A DNA stretch of 14,054 nucleotides from an uncultured Oscillospiraceae bacterium (lineage in GTDB: Bacteria; Bacillota; Clostridia; Oscillospirales; Oscillospiraceae): NCBI GenBank assembly GCA_934589065.1, contig CAKTNN010000045.1, positions 1 to 14,054 of the forward strand, written 5' to 3'. Shown piece after piece: positions 1-6,834 of the stretch. A program made the translations under genes and the position numbers. Below the pieces are notes generated by a model. That model searched no databases. It was given only the letters and a program-made list of their open reading frames with translations, and was not told where the DNA came from. Position 1 is the first letter of the stretch. Each line of letters opens with the position of its first letter.

Positions 1-282
1 GTCAGCCTTTTTGTAATGACCTTCGGATTTGTCCTCGCTTTATACTGCAAAAACATTTTTGTGATCCTTACCGGGCCATTTGTGTATTCCATTTTAGAAA
101 ATTTTGTCCTGGCGATTCTCCGCTTGGAGAGACTGCGGCTGGTCGTCGCTTTTGATCCCGCAGCAGTCGATCCAAAGGTGGTATCGATCTCCTCTTTCTT
201 CTTTGGCCCAATTGTTTTAAGCATTGTGATTGGCCTGACAGCGTTTCTCCTTTCTAAGAAAAATGCTGTCGTAACCATTTGA
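1..282 (+). CDS. C-terminal part of an ABC-2-like membrane permease (5' end outside window)
   Basis: The reading frame is open from the first base, so this is the C-terminal part (about 93 residues visible) of a longer protein whose start lies upstream. Two strongly hydrophobic stretches are visible, one near the left edge and one at the C-terminus (from GPIVLSIVIG onward), joined by a polar loop rich in E, R and D, and the chain ends in a short basic tail (SKKNAVVTI). Helix, loop, helix and a basic end resemble the end of the permease that follows. It stops 7 bases before that gene, so the two are surely co-transcribed, and an ABC ATPase closes the operon. I infer a membrane subunit of the same exporter. 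Base composition is more AT-rich than the genes after position 2640. The family cannot be fixed from this fragment, and no catalytic motif is visible. Confidence 0.6.
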   Translation, partial: VSLFVMTFGFVLALYCKNIFVILTGPFVYSILENFVLAILRLERLRLVVAFDPAAVDPKVVSISSFFFGPIVLSIVIGLTAFLLSKKNAVVTI

Positions 283-289
283 ATCCGTT

Positions 290-1783
290 ATGATTGCGCT
301 TATCCAGAAAAATCTCCGCTTGTGGGGATACGGAAAGTCGCTTGCCCTGTTTGCCGGATGTATGCTTTTTTCCATCAGTGGGAGGTTAAACGGAGGGATT
401 GCATACGAGCGGCACATCTTGTCGGCGGTATCAGACCATTACTATCTGACCTATTTTGTGCTTCCGATTGTACTGTTAAGCTGTTATTCCTTTATCGATG
501 ACGACGGAGAGTCAATCATCTTACGGTTTCAAAGCTACCATTCTTATTTTCTGAAAAAATGGATTGGGGTTGGTTTGATCGCAGTCATTCTGACGGCTGT
601 TCAAACTGGGGCAATTCTTCTGTCCGGTATCGGATTACCTTTCGGCAACGCCTGGAATATTGTTGGGGGAGCAGCAGAAACAGAGCTGTTTCCCATATTG
701 CAGCAGGTTTTCTCGAACCCTTTACAGGCGTTTGTGGGATTTACGCTCTATCAGTTTGTTGGGTGCTGGTTGATATTTGGAATCTGTATGTGGATTGGAC
801 ACTTTGCCGGGAGAAAATGGACTGTCCGAATCATTATGGCTCTTTATATCGTTTCGGCTGTGTGGATAAAGCTTCCCGCGATTCAAAGCTTTCCACTGAC
901 AGGTTTTAATCATTTGCTGATTTTACACCACAATTTTGGAGCGCCGGCTCGTCCATGGATTACAGGATTCACGCTGCTGCTATTTATACTGACAATTCTG
1001 TTTTCTGTGCGGTTCGCGTGGCGGGAGCATTTGCCACAACTTCGCCTGAAACGTCACGGGATTGCCGCGTACTATTCCTACGAACTGATGACGAAGCGCA
1101 ATATTCTGATCCTTCTGGCTGTTGTGGTTGGAATTACGCTTTATAAAGGGCTGGGATATGCAGAATCCGATGCAGAATGGATATATTCGCTGTTTGCGGG
1201 ACACGGAACAGGATATTTTCAGGTGTTCCCGTTTCTGGAAATGCTGATTACCGGCGGTGTACCGCTATACCTGCTGGCGGCTTTTGTGGAACATACGGTT
1301 AATGGACAATCTATTTTTATTTCTGTGCGTGCAAAAAGCCGTAGGCATCTCGTGAAGGGGATCCTATTGGTCAGTATAAAATTTCTCATAATATATGCGT
1401 TTTTTTGGCTTATGGCTGGCCTTGTGGGGGTGGTTCTATTCAGAACTGGATCAACAATCCCTTCATTTCGGCTTCTAAGCTATGCGGTTTTGATGAAGTA
1501 CCTCGATATACTTGCGCAATATCTGATTATGTTCAGCATTTATATTGCAACAAGGCAGGTAACAATCGGTTTTCTTGTGTTAGTGGCGGGGAATCTGCTC
1601 TGTATCCTTCCGGGAAACTGGATAACTTATCTGCCCCTTGGCCTTTCCAGCCTGACAAGAATTTCCATTGTGGAACTGGAGACTGGAATTTCTGCCGTAT
1701 CCGCCTTAGGGATAGAGGCTGCCATTTCAACGCTGATGATTGCGGGAATCCTTATGTGTGGCTACAAGAAAATATTGAATTAG
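290..1783 (+). CDS. Large ABC transporter permease, about 12 membrane helices (two six-helix halves)
   Basis: A 497-residue integral membrane protein. I count about 12 hydrophobic segments, near residues 17-31, 50-66, 90-113, 146-170, 176-193, 222-240, 270-288, 310-330, 354-383, 400-420, 423-445 and 465-490. A basic cytoplasmic-looking stretch around residues 241-270 divides them into two groups of six. ABC-2 permeases normally have six helices and pair up, so this chain may be a fused pair forming a full channel (inference). It lies 7 bases after the preceding membrane gene, with no clear ribosome binding site, which suggests translational coupling. Its stop codon is part of the TAGGAGG binding site of the ATPase gene. 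Substrate is unknown; exporters with BcrA/NatA-like ATPases often move peptides, antibiotics or ions, but nothing here decides. Codons are AT-rich, a sign of possible transfer. Confidence 0.75.
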   Translation: MIALIQKNLRLWGYGKSLALFAGCMLFSISGRLNGGIAYERHILSAVSDHYYLTYFVLPIVLLSCYSFIDDDGESIILRFQSYHSYFLKKWIGVGLIAVILTAVQTGAILLSGIGLPFGNAWNIVGGAAETELFPILQQVFSNPLQAFVGFTLYQFVGCWLIFGICMWIGHFAGRKWTVRIIMALYIVSAVWIKLPAIQSFPLTGFNHLLILHHNFGAPARPWITGFTLLLFILTILFSVRFAWREHLPQLRLKRHGIAAYYSYELMTKRNILILLAVVVGITLYKGLGYAESDAEWIYSLFAGHGTGYFQVFPFLEMLITGGVPLYLLAAFVEHTVNGQSIFISVRAKSRRHLVKGILLVSIKFLIIYAFFWLMAGLVGVVLFRTGSTIPSFRLLSYAVLMKYLDILAQYLIMFSIYIATRQVTIGFLVLVAGNLLCILPGNWITYLPLGLSSLTRISIVELETGISAVSALGIEAAISTLMIAGILMCGYKKILN

Positions 1784-1794
1784 GAGGACAGAAT

Positions 1795-2472
1795 ATGAGT
1801 TCCTATATTGAAGTCAAAAATGTATCAAAAAGTTTTGGAGGCAAGCCAATTCTTCAAGATATTTCCCTGTCCATAGAACAGGGAACAACTGTTGGTTTGG
1901 TTGGCGCGAACGGCAGCGGAAAGTCAGTGCTGTTCAAGATTTTATGCGGTTTCGAGAAGCCTGATCGGGGCAGTGTTTATGTGCGCGGCAAACAGCTCGG
2001 TAAAAATGGCCGGGACTTCCCCGAAAGTTTGGGTGTATTTATCAATTCCCCCGGTTTTATCGGTATTTACAATGGCTTTCAAAATCTGAAATTCCTTGCG
2101 GACATTCAAGGGAAAATTGGAGAAAAAGAAATCCGACAGGCCATGAGCAAAGTGGGGCTTGACCCTGATAATAAAACGAAAGTAGACAATTATTCTCTTG
2201 GCATGAAGCAGAAGCTGGGGATTGCACAGGCGATTATGGAGGGGCAGGATATTCTGATTTTGGATGAGCCTTTTAACGCACTGGACTACAAAACCTATGA
2301 GGATGTAAAAACCATCATCCGTATGCTGAAAGCGGAAGGCAAGACCATTTTCCTGACTTCACACCATTTCAATGACATTGAACAACTATGCGATCAGGTG
2401 TACTCGATTGAAGATTGCAGACTAATTCCGATTACGGAGAAAATTGCTGCCCGCTATAGAGAGATGGAGTAA
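1795..2472 (+). CDS. ABC transporter ATP-binding protein (BcrA/NatA-like)
   Basis: A 225-residue cytoplasmic ATPase that should power the membrane proteins encoded just upstream. Motifs in order: aromatic A-loop F14, Walker A GANGSGKS (37-44), a degenerate signature YSLGMKQK (133-140), Walker B ILILDEP (153-159), D-loop NALD (161-164) and the switch histidine H190 in TSHH. The Q-loop region reads FINSPGF (82-88), like the I-E-S-P-G-F form of bacitracin and lantibiotic exporters, with Asn where Gln or Glu is usual. The ATG at 1795 is chosen because GGAGG lies 8 bases upstream and translation then begins at the family's normal N-terminus (SSYIEVKNVSKSFG); the frame is also open further upstream, over the permease gene. 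Length is short but normal for the subfamily. The general function is clear; the exported substrate is not. Confidence 0.93.
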   Translation: MSSYIEVKNVSKSFGGKPILQDISLSIEQGTTVGLVGANGSGKSVLFKILCGFEKPDRGSVYVRGKQLGKNGRDFPESLGVFINSPGFIGIYNGFQNLKFLADIQGKIGEKEIRQAMSKVGLDPDNKTKVDNYSLGMKQKLGIAQAIMEGQDILILDEPFNALDYKTYEDVKTIIRMLKAEGKTIFLTSHHFNDIEQLCDQVYSIEDCRLIPITEKIAARYREME

Positions 2473-2643
2473 CCCGTTAAGAGCAAGGGTGACGCGGCGA
2501 AGCCGTGACAGGGTGAGGCGGGAACCCGCCCGGTCAACCGCAGCAATCTCGAGGTTAGAAGAAACACCCAGTTTTTTCGCCGCCTTTCCCAATACGACTG
2601 TGCTACCATAGCAGGAGCAATGTTTTGTGAAAGGGGCAAGTCT
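2473..2643 (+). other. Intergenic junction with GC-rich small hairpins and a possible repeat remnant
   Basis: This gap separates the AT-rich ABC operon from GC-rich spoIID. It holds compact inverted repeats, CGGC-GAA-GCCG and GGCGG-GAA-CCCGCC-like, followed by GCAATCTCGAGGTT (2544-2557). The last resembles GCAATCTCGGGGTT at 10322, which is the tail of the palindromic repeat family found twice elsewhere in the window. I read it as a decayed repeat remnant at the edge of an acquired segment. A short palindrome TGCTA-CCA-TAGCA lies just before the spoIID ribosome binding site. No T-tract terminator and no convincing promoter is visible. Confidence 0.35.
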
Positions 2644-3603
2644 ATGAAAAAAACCTGGTACGATTTGCGCCACGCCCTGTGCATGGGCCTGGTGATGCCG
2701 ATGCTTTTGACTGTTTTGGTGCGCCTGACGGCTGTCCGGGGGGAGGTGCCGGAATTCAGTCCGCCGGAAACCTGGGATAGCAGTAGGCAGGTGGTGTTCA
2801 CCACCGGGGAAAGGGAAGACCTGCAAACCTACCTTGTGGGGGTGCTGCTGGGGGAAATCCCGGCGGACTTTTCTATGGAGGCGCTGAAGGCCCAGGCCGT
2901 GGCTGCCAGAACCTATACCCAAAAGGCCATTTCCACCGGGCGGAAGCACGGCGGGGCTCTGTGCACCCAGGCAAACTGCTGCCAGGCCTATTGCCCGGTG
3001 GAAACATATCTGCAAAAAGGCGGCAGCGAGGAGAATGTGCAGCGGATTCAGGAGGCGGTTGCGGATACCGACGGCCAGGTTTTGACCTACGGGGGAGACT
3101 ACATAGAGGCCACTTTCTTCTCCTGCTCCGGAGGAAAAACGGAGGATGCGGTGGATGTTTGGGGAGTGGCGTATCCCTATTTGCTGTCCACCGACAGCCC
3201 GGGGGAGGAAAACGCCAGATACTATCGGGAAACCACGCTCTTTTCCAGGGAACAGCTGGAAAAGCTTCTGGATATAACCCTGCCGGAAGATCCGGAAAGC
3301 TGGGCATCCAACCTGGAGCTTACCCAGGGCGGCGGGGTGAAAAATGTGGAACTGGGGGGAAGCTGCTTTTCCGGGGTGGAGCTGCGGCAGAAGCTGGGCC
3401 TGCGCTCGGCGGCCTTTACGGTGGAGCCGGAGGGGGAAGGACTGACGTTTGAAACCCGGGGCTACGGTCATCGGGTGGGGCTGAGCCAGTTCGGAGCGGA
3501 GGCAATGGCACGGGGTGGCGCTGCATTTCGGGAAATTTTGATGCATTACTACCCGGGAACAACCCTGGAATGGGAGAAGAATCGGAAAAATGTTGAAAAA
3601 TAG
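2644..3603 (+). CDS. spoIID: Stage II sporulation protein D (peptidoglycan lytic transglycosylase)
   Basis: A 319-residue SpoIID/LytB-family protein. In sporulating Firmicutes SpoIID cleaves peptidoglycan glycan strands and, with SpoIIM and SpoIIP, drives engulfment of the forespore. An N-terminal membrane anchor is seen at about residues 12-31. The family core follows: YLVGVLLGEIPADF with candidate catalytic Glu71, then ALKAQAVAARTY (80-91). His102, Cys107 and Cys112/Cys113 form a cluster that recalls the zinc site described for Clostridioides SpoIID. The family end motifs are GYGHRVGLSQFG (273-284) and HYYPGT (301-306). Length is close to the usual 320-345. The ATG at 2644 is preferred over 2620 because AAAGGGG lies 7 bases before it and MKKTW is a typical start, while the earlier ATG has its purine run only 2 bases away. 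No spoIIM or spoIIP lies beside it. A sigma-E promoter would be expected but I cannot point to one. Confidence 0.95.
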   Translation: MKKTWYDLRHALCMGLVMPMLLTVLVRLTAVRGEVPEFSPPETWDSSRQVVFTTGEREDLQTYLVGVLLGEIPADFSMEALKAQAVAARTYTQKAISTGRKHGGALCTQANCCQAYCPVETYLQKGGSEENVQRIQEAVADTDGQVLTYGGDYIEATFFSCSGGKTEDAVDVWGVAYPYLLSTDSPGEENARYYRETTLFSREQLEKLLDITLPEDPESWASNLELTQGGGVKNVELGGSCFSGVELRQKLGLRSAAFTVEPEGEGLTFETRGYGHRVGLSQFGAEAMARGGAAFREILMHYYPGTTLEWEKNRKNVEK

Positions 3604-3621
3604 GGAAAGCTGTGATAGAAT
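3593..3621 (+). promoter_or_regulatory. Sigma-A-type promoter for the nucleoside kinase
   Basis: TTGAAA (3593-3598), a 17-base spacer and TAGAAT (3616-3621). It straddles the spoIID stop codon at 3601-3603, so the kinase can be expressed independently of the sporulation gene. Transcription would start near 3628, leaving a leader of about 35 bases. Confidence 0.75.
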
Positions 3622-3662
3622 TATTGTTCAATAATGCTAGCTTTTCTTTAGAAGGTGATCCC

Positions 3663-5360
3663 ATGAATTTGTATATTGACGGTCAGGCTGTCCAGGCGCA
3701 AAAGGAACAGAGCCTTCGGGCCCTTGTGCAGGAGTTGGGACTGGATACGCCAAGCCTTTCCCGGCGGCCTCTGGCTGCCAGAATCGCCGGGGAGGTATTT
3801 ACCCTGAACTATATCCCTTTGCGGGATAAGGACGGGGAGGGGGAGCGCCCCTCCATGCGCCGAGCTATGACAGCCAGCGGCGGGCAGGTGCACCTGCTGC
3901 GCTATTCCGATTCCGCCGGGCGGGACGTGTATGTCCGCACTGCCCAGTTTGTCATGTTCCTGGCTCTGAGCCAGCTTTGGCCCAAGGCGGAGTCCACCAT
4001 GGACTGCACATTGGGCTCCAGTGTGTTCATTTCCGTAAGAGGGGCGGAGGACTTTTCCGTCCCCCGGCTCAAGGAGCGGATTGCTGCCCTGGTGGAGCAG
4101 GATATCCCTCTGATTCGCCGCCAGGTACCCAAGGAGGAGGCCATTGCCTACTATGAAAAGACCCAGCCGGATAAGGCCCGGCTTCTTGGCTGGCGGCAGA
4201 GCCCCTGGTGCAGCGAATATAGCTTTGGGGAATATACCGACCATTTTTACGGGGAGATGGCCCCTTCCACAGGCTACCTTTCCGTGTGGGATGTATTACC
4301 CGCAGACGGGGGCTTCCTCTTTGTGTTCCCGGATGATCTGAACCCGGATCAGGTGGCGAAGCTTTCCCCCATGCCCCAGTTTTTCAGCGTTTTCTCCGAA
4401 GGGGAGCGGTGGGGAAGACTCATGGAATGCGAAAACGTTTCCGATCTGAACGAGCTGACGGTTTCCGGGAAAATCCGGGAGCTGATCCGGGTGAACGAGG
4501 CGCTCCACGAAAAGCGCTTCTCCCAGGTGGCGGATGCGGTTTGTATGCGTGGGGCCAAAGCGGTGCTGCTGGCAGGGCCCAGCTCCTCCGGAAAAACCAC
4601 CTCTGCCCACCGTCTGGCAACCCAGCTGCGGGTCTACGGCAAAAAGCCGGTGCTCATGAGCCTGGATGACTACTACATCGACCGGGACAAAATTGCCCCC
4701 GGCCCGGATGGCAAGCTGGATTTGGAGCACATCAACACCCTGGACTGTGCCCTGTTCCGTCAGGATATGCAGCAGCTTTTGGACGGAGAAGAGGTCAGCC
4801 TGCCCTCCTTCAATTTTAAAACCGGGAAACGGGAATGGCTTGGGGAAAAGCTGCGCCTGACGGAGGACAGTGTGATCATTGTGGAGGGCCTTCACGGTCT
4901 GAACCCGGCAATGCTGCCGGAAAACGTGGATAAAAATCTCATTTTCCGGATGTACGTCAGCCCCCTGCTTCCCCTGAACCTGGATAACCACAACCGGATT
5001 CCCACCAGCTATCTGCGCCTGCTGCGGCGGATCGTCCGGGACTACGAAACCAGGGGTTCCTCTGTCCAGCGCACCCTTTCCATGTGGGAATCCGTGCGCC
5101 AGGGGGAGAAAAAGTGGATTTTCCCCTATCAGGAGAATGCGGATGTGATTTTCAACAGCTCCACCCTCTATGAGCTGGCGGTGCTGAAAAAGCACATTTA
5201 CCCCCTGCTTGCCGCCGTGCAGCCGGAGGACGCCTGGTTTGACGAGGTGCGGGCCATTGTTAAGCTTCTGGATTTTGTGGTGGAGGCGGATGTGGACGAT
5301 GAGATTCCCCCCACCAGCCTCGTCCGGGAGTTCATCGGTGGGAATACGTTCTACCGGTGA
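3663..5360 (+). CDS. Uridine kinase-family nucleoside kinase with N-terminal TGS-like region
   Basis: A 565-residue protein. The C-terminal half is a P-loop kinase of the uridine kinase/phosphoribulokinase family: Walker A GPSSSGKT (305-312), then SLDDYYIDR (333-341) with the Asp pair expected to act in phosphoryl transfer, and IIVEGLHGLNP further on. Known members phosphorylate uridine or cytidine with ATP or GTP in pyrimidine salvage; the substrate of this long clostridial form is less certain. The first 60 or so residues look like a TGS ubiquitin-like fold and the following part resembles the second additional domain of threonyl-tRNA synthetase, but the synthetase His-x3-His pair is not seen. 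ATG 3663 is chosen for AAGGTGAT 5 bases upstream; the GTG at 3612 lies in the promoter just before the -10 box and cannot be the start. A standalone gene, followed by a palindromic repeat. Confidence 0.92.
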   Translation: MNLYIDGQAVQAQKEQSLRALVQELGLDTPSLSRRPLAARIAGEVFTLNYIPLRDKDGEGERPSMRRAMTASGGQVHLLRYSDSAGRDVYVRTAQFVMFLALSQLWPKAESTMDCTLGSSVFISVRGAEDFSVPRLKERIAALVEQDIPLIRRQVPKEEAIAYYEKTQPDKARLLGWRQSPWCSEYSFGEYTDHFYGEMAPSTGYLSVWDVLPADGGFLFVFPDDLNPDQVAKLSPMPQFFSVFSEGERWGRLMECENVSDLNELTVSGKIRELIRVNEALHEKRFSQVADAVCMRGAKAVLLAGPSSSGKTTSAHRLATQLRVYGKKPVLMSLDDYYIDRDKIAPGPDGKLDLEHINTLDCALFRQDMQQLLDGEEVSLPSFNFKTGKREWLGEKLRLTEDSVIIVEGLHGLNPAMLPENVDKNLIFRMYVSPLLPLNLDNHNRIPTSYLRLLRRIVRDYETRGSSVQRTLSMWESVRQGEKKWIFPYQENADVIFNSSTLYELAVLKKHIYPLLAAVQPEDAWFDEVRAIVKLLDFVVEADVDDEIPPTSLVREFIGGNTFYR

Positions 5361-5399
5361 GGGGACGGGCACCTGCGGTGTGCCGCTGCCGCAAGGAGA

Positions 5400-5487
5400 A
5401 GATTCCCGAGGCAGTGCCATCGGTCACTGCATCGGAATGACGGAAAAATGTCATTGCGAACCAGCGCGCACGCTGGTGTGGCAATCT
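5400..5487 (+). repeat. Palindromic repeat unit A (short form, 88 bases)
   Basis: Begins AGATTCCCGAGG and ends GTGGCAATCT. Two inverted repeats are visible. The first (about 5406-5435) is an imperfect version of the perfect palindrome in unit C, with two mismatches. The second is ACCAGCG-CGCA-CGCTGGT (5460-5477), inside outer arms ATTGC (5453-5457) and GCAAT (5481-5485). The unit lacks 39 bases present in the middle of unit C. Just before it, GGCAC..GTGCC (5369-5386) forms another small hairpin. It lies between the kinase stop and the toxin-antitoxin promoter; the rest of 5361-5594 holds no credible gene. No T-tract follows the hairpins. Confidence 0.85.
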
Positions 5488-5594
5488 GCTCCGCTCAACC
5501 GGGAAAGACGTAACAGGTTTCTTTCGTTATGGTGCTACGTCTGGGCGGATATACGCTTAGTAAATGGAACACTGAAAACGTGCTGTGTTTGCTA

Positions 5595-5623
5595 TTGACA
5601 ATATATCAAAAAAGGAATATACT
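5595..5623 (+). promoter_or_regulatory. Strong promoter of the toxin-antitoxin pair
   Basis: TTGACA (5595-5600), a 17-base spacer and TATACT (5618-5623): a perfect -35 and a -10 with one mismatch. TATAT (5602-5606) and ATATA (5617-5621) form an inverted repeat within the spacer, and ACTAGT (5621-5626) is a palindrome. Either could be the operator through which an antitoxin represses its own operon (inference). Confidence 0.85.
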
Positions 5624-5646
5624 AGTCACAGATAGAAGGTGCTGCC

Positions 5647-5997
5647 GTGTTTGATGTTGATTTTTATCAGTTGCCTAACGGAGAAAAGCCTGTTGAAATT
5701 TTCCTGAACTCGCTGGACAAGAAAATGCGTGTAAAAGCATTGCACAGCCTTTCTATTCTGGAGGAATTTGGGAACGCACTCAGGCAGCCGCATTCCAAAT
5801 CTGTCGGAAATGGCCTGTTTGAATTGCGAATCAAGTTTGCAAGCGATATTTCGCGGATATTCTATTTCTTTGTTGTGGACAATAAGATTATTCTGACAAA
5901 TGGATTCGTTAAAAAGACAATGCGTACCCCAAAATCCGAAATTGAGCTCGCTCTAAAATACAAAGCGGACTACGAGAGGAGGCATTCCCATGAGTGA
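5647..5997 (+). CDS. higB: HigB/RelE-superfamily toxin (phage Gp49-like)
   Basis: A 116-residue protein of the RelE/ParE superfamily, Gp49-like HigB type. Such toxins are ribosome-dependent mRNA nucleases that slow growth when the antitoxin is lost. Visible family features are an N-terminal V-x-F-Y strand and N-G-x-x-P-V-x-x-F-L (residues 10-19), the central G-L-F-E-L-R-I strand, then S-R-I-F-Y-F-F, and the K-K-T-x-R-T-P motif near residue 98 that carries basic residues expected at the active site. It starts with GTG at 5647, 7 bases after AGAAGG; no in-frame ATG is near. The gene overlaps the antitoxin gene by 8 bases, and the toxin comes first, as in HigBA loci. Composition is more AT-rich than the flanking core genes, which fits acquisition. 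Toxin activity is inferred from family only. Confidence 0.9.
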   Translation: MFDVDFYQLPNGEKPVEIFLNSLDKKMRVKALHSLSILEEFGNALRQPHSKSVGNGLFELRIKFASDISRIFYFFVVDNKIILTNGFVKKTMRTPKSEIELALKYKADYERRHSHE

Positions 5998-6262
5998 TTT
6001 CCGGGATTATTTGAATGAACAGCTATTGAATCCGGAATTTGCTGAAGAATATGAGATACAAAAGCCCGAATACGAAGCAATCCGTGCAGTAATTGCTGCC
6101 AGGCTTGAACAACACATGACTCAGAAAGAGCTTGCCGAAAAGACCGGCATCCGCCAGTCCAACATTAGTCGGATTGAAAGCGGATCCACGAGCCCAACCG
6201 TGGAAACGTTGGCTAGAATTGCAGCGGGACTTGGAAAACAGTTAAAAATAGACTTTGTTTAA
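5990..6262 (+). CDS. higA: HigA-type antitoxin, XRE-family DNA-binding protein
   Basis: A 90-residue protein. Residues 1-35 form a polar N-terminal region. A helix-turn-helix of the XRE/Cro type follows: M-T-Q-K-E-L-A-E-K-T-G-I, then R-Q-S-N-I-S-R-I-E-S-G, at about residues 43-65, with the usual S-P-T-V-E-T-L tail. HigA antitoxins bind the toxin and repress the shared promoter. GAGAGGAGG lies 7 bases before the ATG at 5990, inside the end of the toxin gene, and the 8-base overlap implies coupled translation. The operon ends at a hairpin terminator 15 bases after the stop. Antitoxin identity rests on this context as much as on the domain. Confidence 0.92.
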   Translation: MSDFRDYLNEQLLNPEFAEEYEIQKPEYEAIRAVIAARLEQHMTQKELAEKTGIRQSNISRIESGSTSPTVETLARIAAGLGKQLKIDFV

Positions 6263-6277
6263 ACCTCTGCCTAAAAA

Positions 6278-6306
6278 AGCACCCCAGACGAAAAGTCTGA
6301 GGTGCT
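6278..6306. terminator. Bidirectional intrinsic terminator between higA and the convergent membrane gene
   Basis: Arms AGCACCCCAGAC (6278-6289) and GTCTGAGGTGCT (6295-6306) pair at 11 of 12 positions, with one C-A mismatch, around the loop GAAAA. TCTATTTT follows on the plus strand, and the run of A at 6273-6278 gives a T-tract on the minus strand. It can therefore end the toxin-antitoxin transcript and the convergent gene at 6335-6628. Confidence 0.92.
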
Positions 6307-6334
6307 TCTATTTTCTAAGCAAAATGTTTTCTAC

Positions 6335-6628
6335 TTATGCCACAGGCGGGCAGGGATAACGGAGCAGCAGGGAAATAATCAGGCACAGGAAGATGGCCCC
6401 AAATCCCGTGACCATCCAGAAGCTTCTGCGGCGGACAAGCTCCCCGGTGATAAACAGCCAGGCAAGACTCAGAAGGGAGGCCACGGTGGCAACGATGGCG
6501 GAAATTACCCGGACAACGGCCCAGCCCTTGGCGGAGAACACCAGGAACAGAACAAAAACCAAAGCATCCCCAAGGAGAATTCTGGTCATCAGGCGCTCAA
6601 GCTCCCGATATCGATTTTTCTTTCCCAC
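6335..6628 (-). CDS. Small three-helix membrane protein, unknown function
   Basis: A 97-residue protein I do not recognise. After a basic start (G-K-K-N-R-Y-R-E-L-E-R) come three hydrophobic segments, at about residues 15-32, 36-60 and 69-89, and a short tail R-Y-P-C-P-P-V-A. A start at GTG (6628-6626) is chosen because GGAGGG (6636-6641) lies 7 bases upstream on the minus strand; the ATG at 6691 lies inside the promoter -35 box. A good promoter precedes it and a terminator follows on the minus strand, so it appears to be a real, independently transcribed gene. It is convergent with higA and divergent from scpA. The basic N-terminus suggests it faces the cytoplasm. Shadow coding is possible but the coherent signals argue against it. 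Confidence 0.78.
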   Translation of the reverse strand: MGKKNRYRELERLMTRILLGDALVFVLFLVFSAKGWAVVRVISAIVATVASLLSLAWLFITGELVRRRSFWMVTGFGAIFLCLIISLLLRYPCPPVA

Positions 6629-6662
6629 GTTGCATCCCTCCGGCGGACAAATTTCTAGGAGT

Positions 6663-6691
6663 ATCTTATCACACCCTGTCGGAAAATGCAA
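6663..6691 (-). promoter_or_regulatory. Minus-strand promoter of the small membrane protein gene
   Basis: Read on the minus strand: TTGCAT (6691-6686), a 17-base spacer, then TAAGAT (6668-6663). It is back-to-back with the scpA promoter, with 37 AT-rich bases between the two -35 boxes (6692-6728) that could act as a shared upstream element. Confidence 0.65.
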
Positions 6692-6728
6692 TCGTTTTGA
6701 GATAATTCGTTTATTTTTTTATTCGCCC

Positions 6729-6757
6729 TTGCACTGTAGTGGAAAAGATGGTATAAT
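6729..6757 (+). promoter_or_regulatory. Promoter of the scpA operon
   Basis: TTGCAC (6729-6734), 17 bases, then a perfect TATAAT (6752-6757). Transcription would begin near 6764, leaving a leader of about 70 bases before scpA. Confidence 0.85.
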
Positions 6758-6788
6758 ACCAAAAAAGTGTGCAAAAGTTTGTGGCTGC

Positions 6789-6810
6789 GGGGAAAGATGG
6801 GCTTTTCCCC
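6789..6810 (+). promoter_or_regulatory. Leader hairpin upstream of scpA
   Basis: GGGGAAA (6789-6795) and TTTCCCC (6804-6810) pair perfectly around an 8-base loop in the scpA leader, ending 24 bases before the start codon. It could affect mRNA stability or translation; no known riboswitch is recognised. Confidence 0.4.
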
Positions 6811-6834
6811 AGCGGGAAGAAAAGGAATTTGAGT

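Noticed and set aside
2601..2610. TGCTACCAT as an extended -10 box or a sigma-E box for spoIID
   Set aside because: No matching -35 element of either type is found at the right distance.
2422..3546. Long minus-strand open frame opposite spoIID
   Set aside because: It lacks family features and a ribosome binding site, and it is the expected shadow of a GC-rich gene; spoIID on the plus strand carries clear catalytic motifs.
4296..5420. Long minus-strand open frame opposite the nucleoside kinase
   Set aside because: Composition is low-complexity shadow coding (His/Gln/Gly/Pro-rich); the plus strand has Walker A and kinase motifs.
5209..5598. Small plus-strand frame over the kinase end and repeat unit A
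   Set aside because: It is out of frame with the kinase, has no ribosome binding site, and its second half is repeat DNA.
5595..6306. Toxin-antitoxin pair plus repeats as a larger defence island
   Set aside because: No nuclease, helicase, restriction or other effector gene is adjacent; the flanks are core genes.
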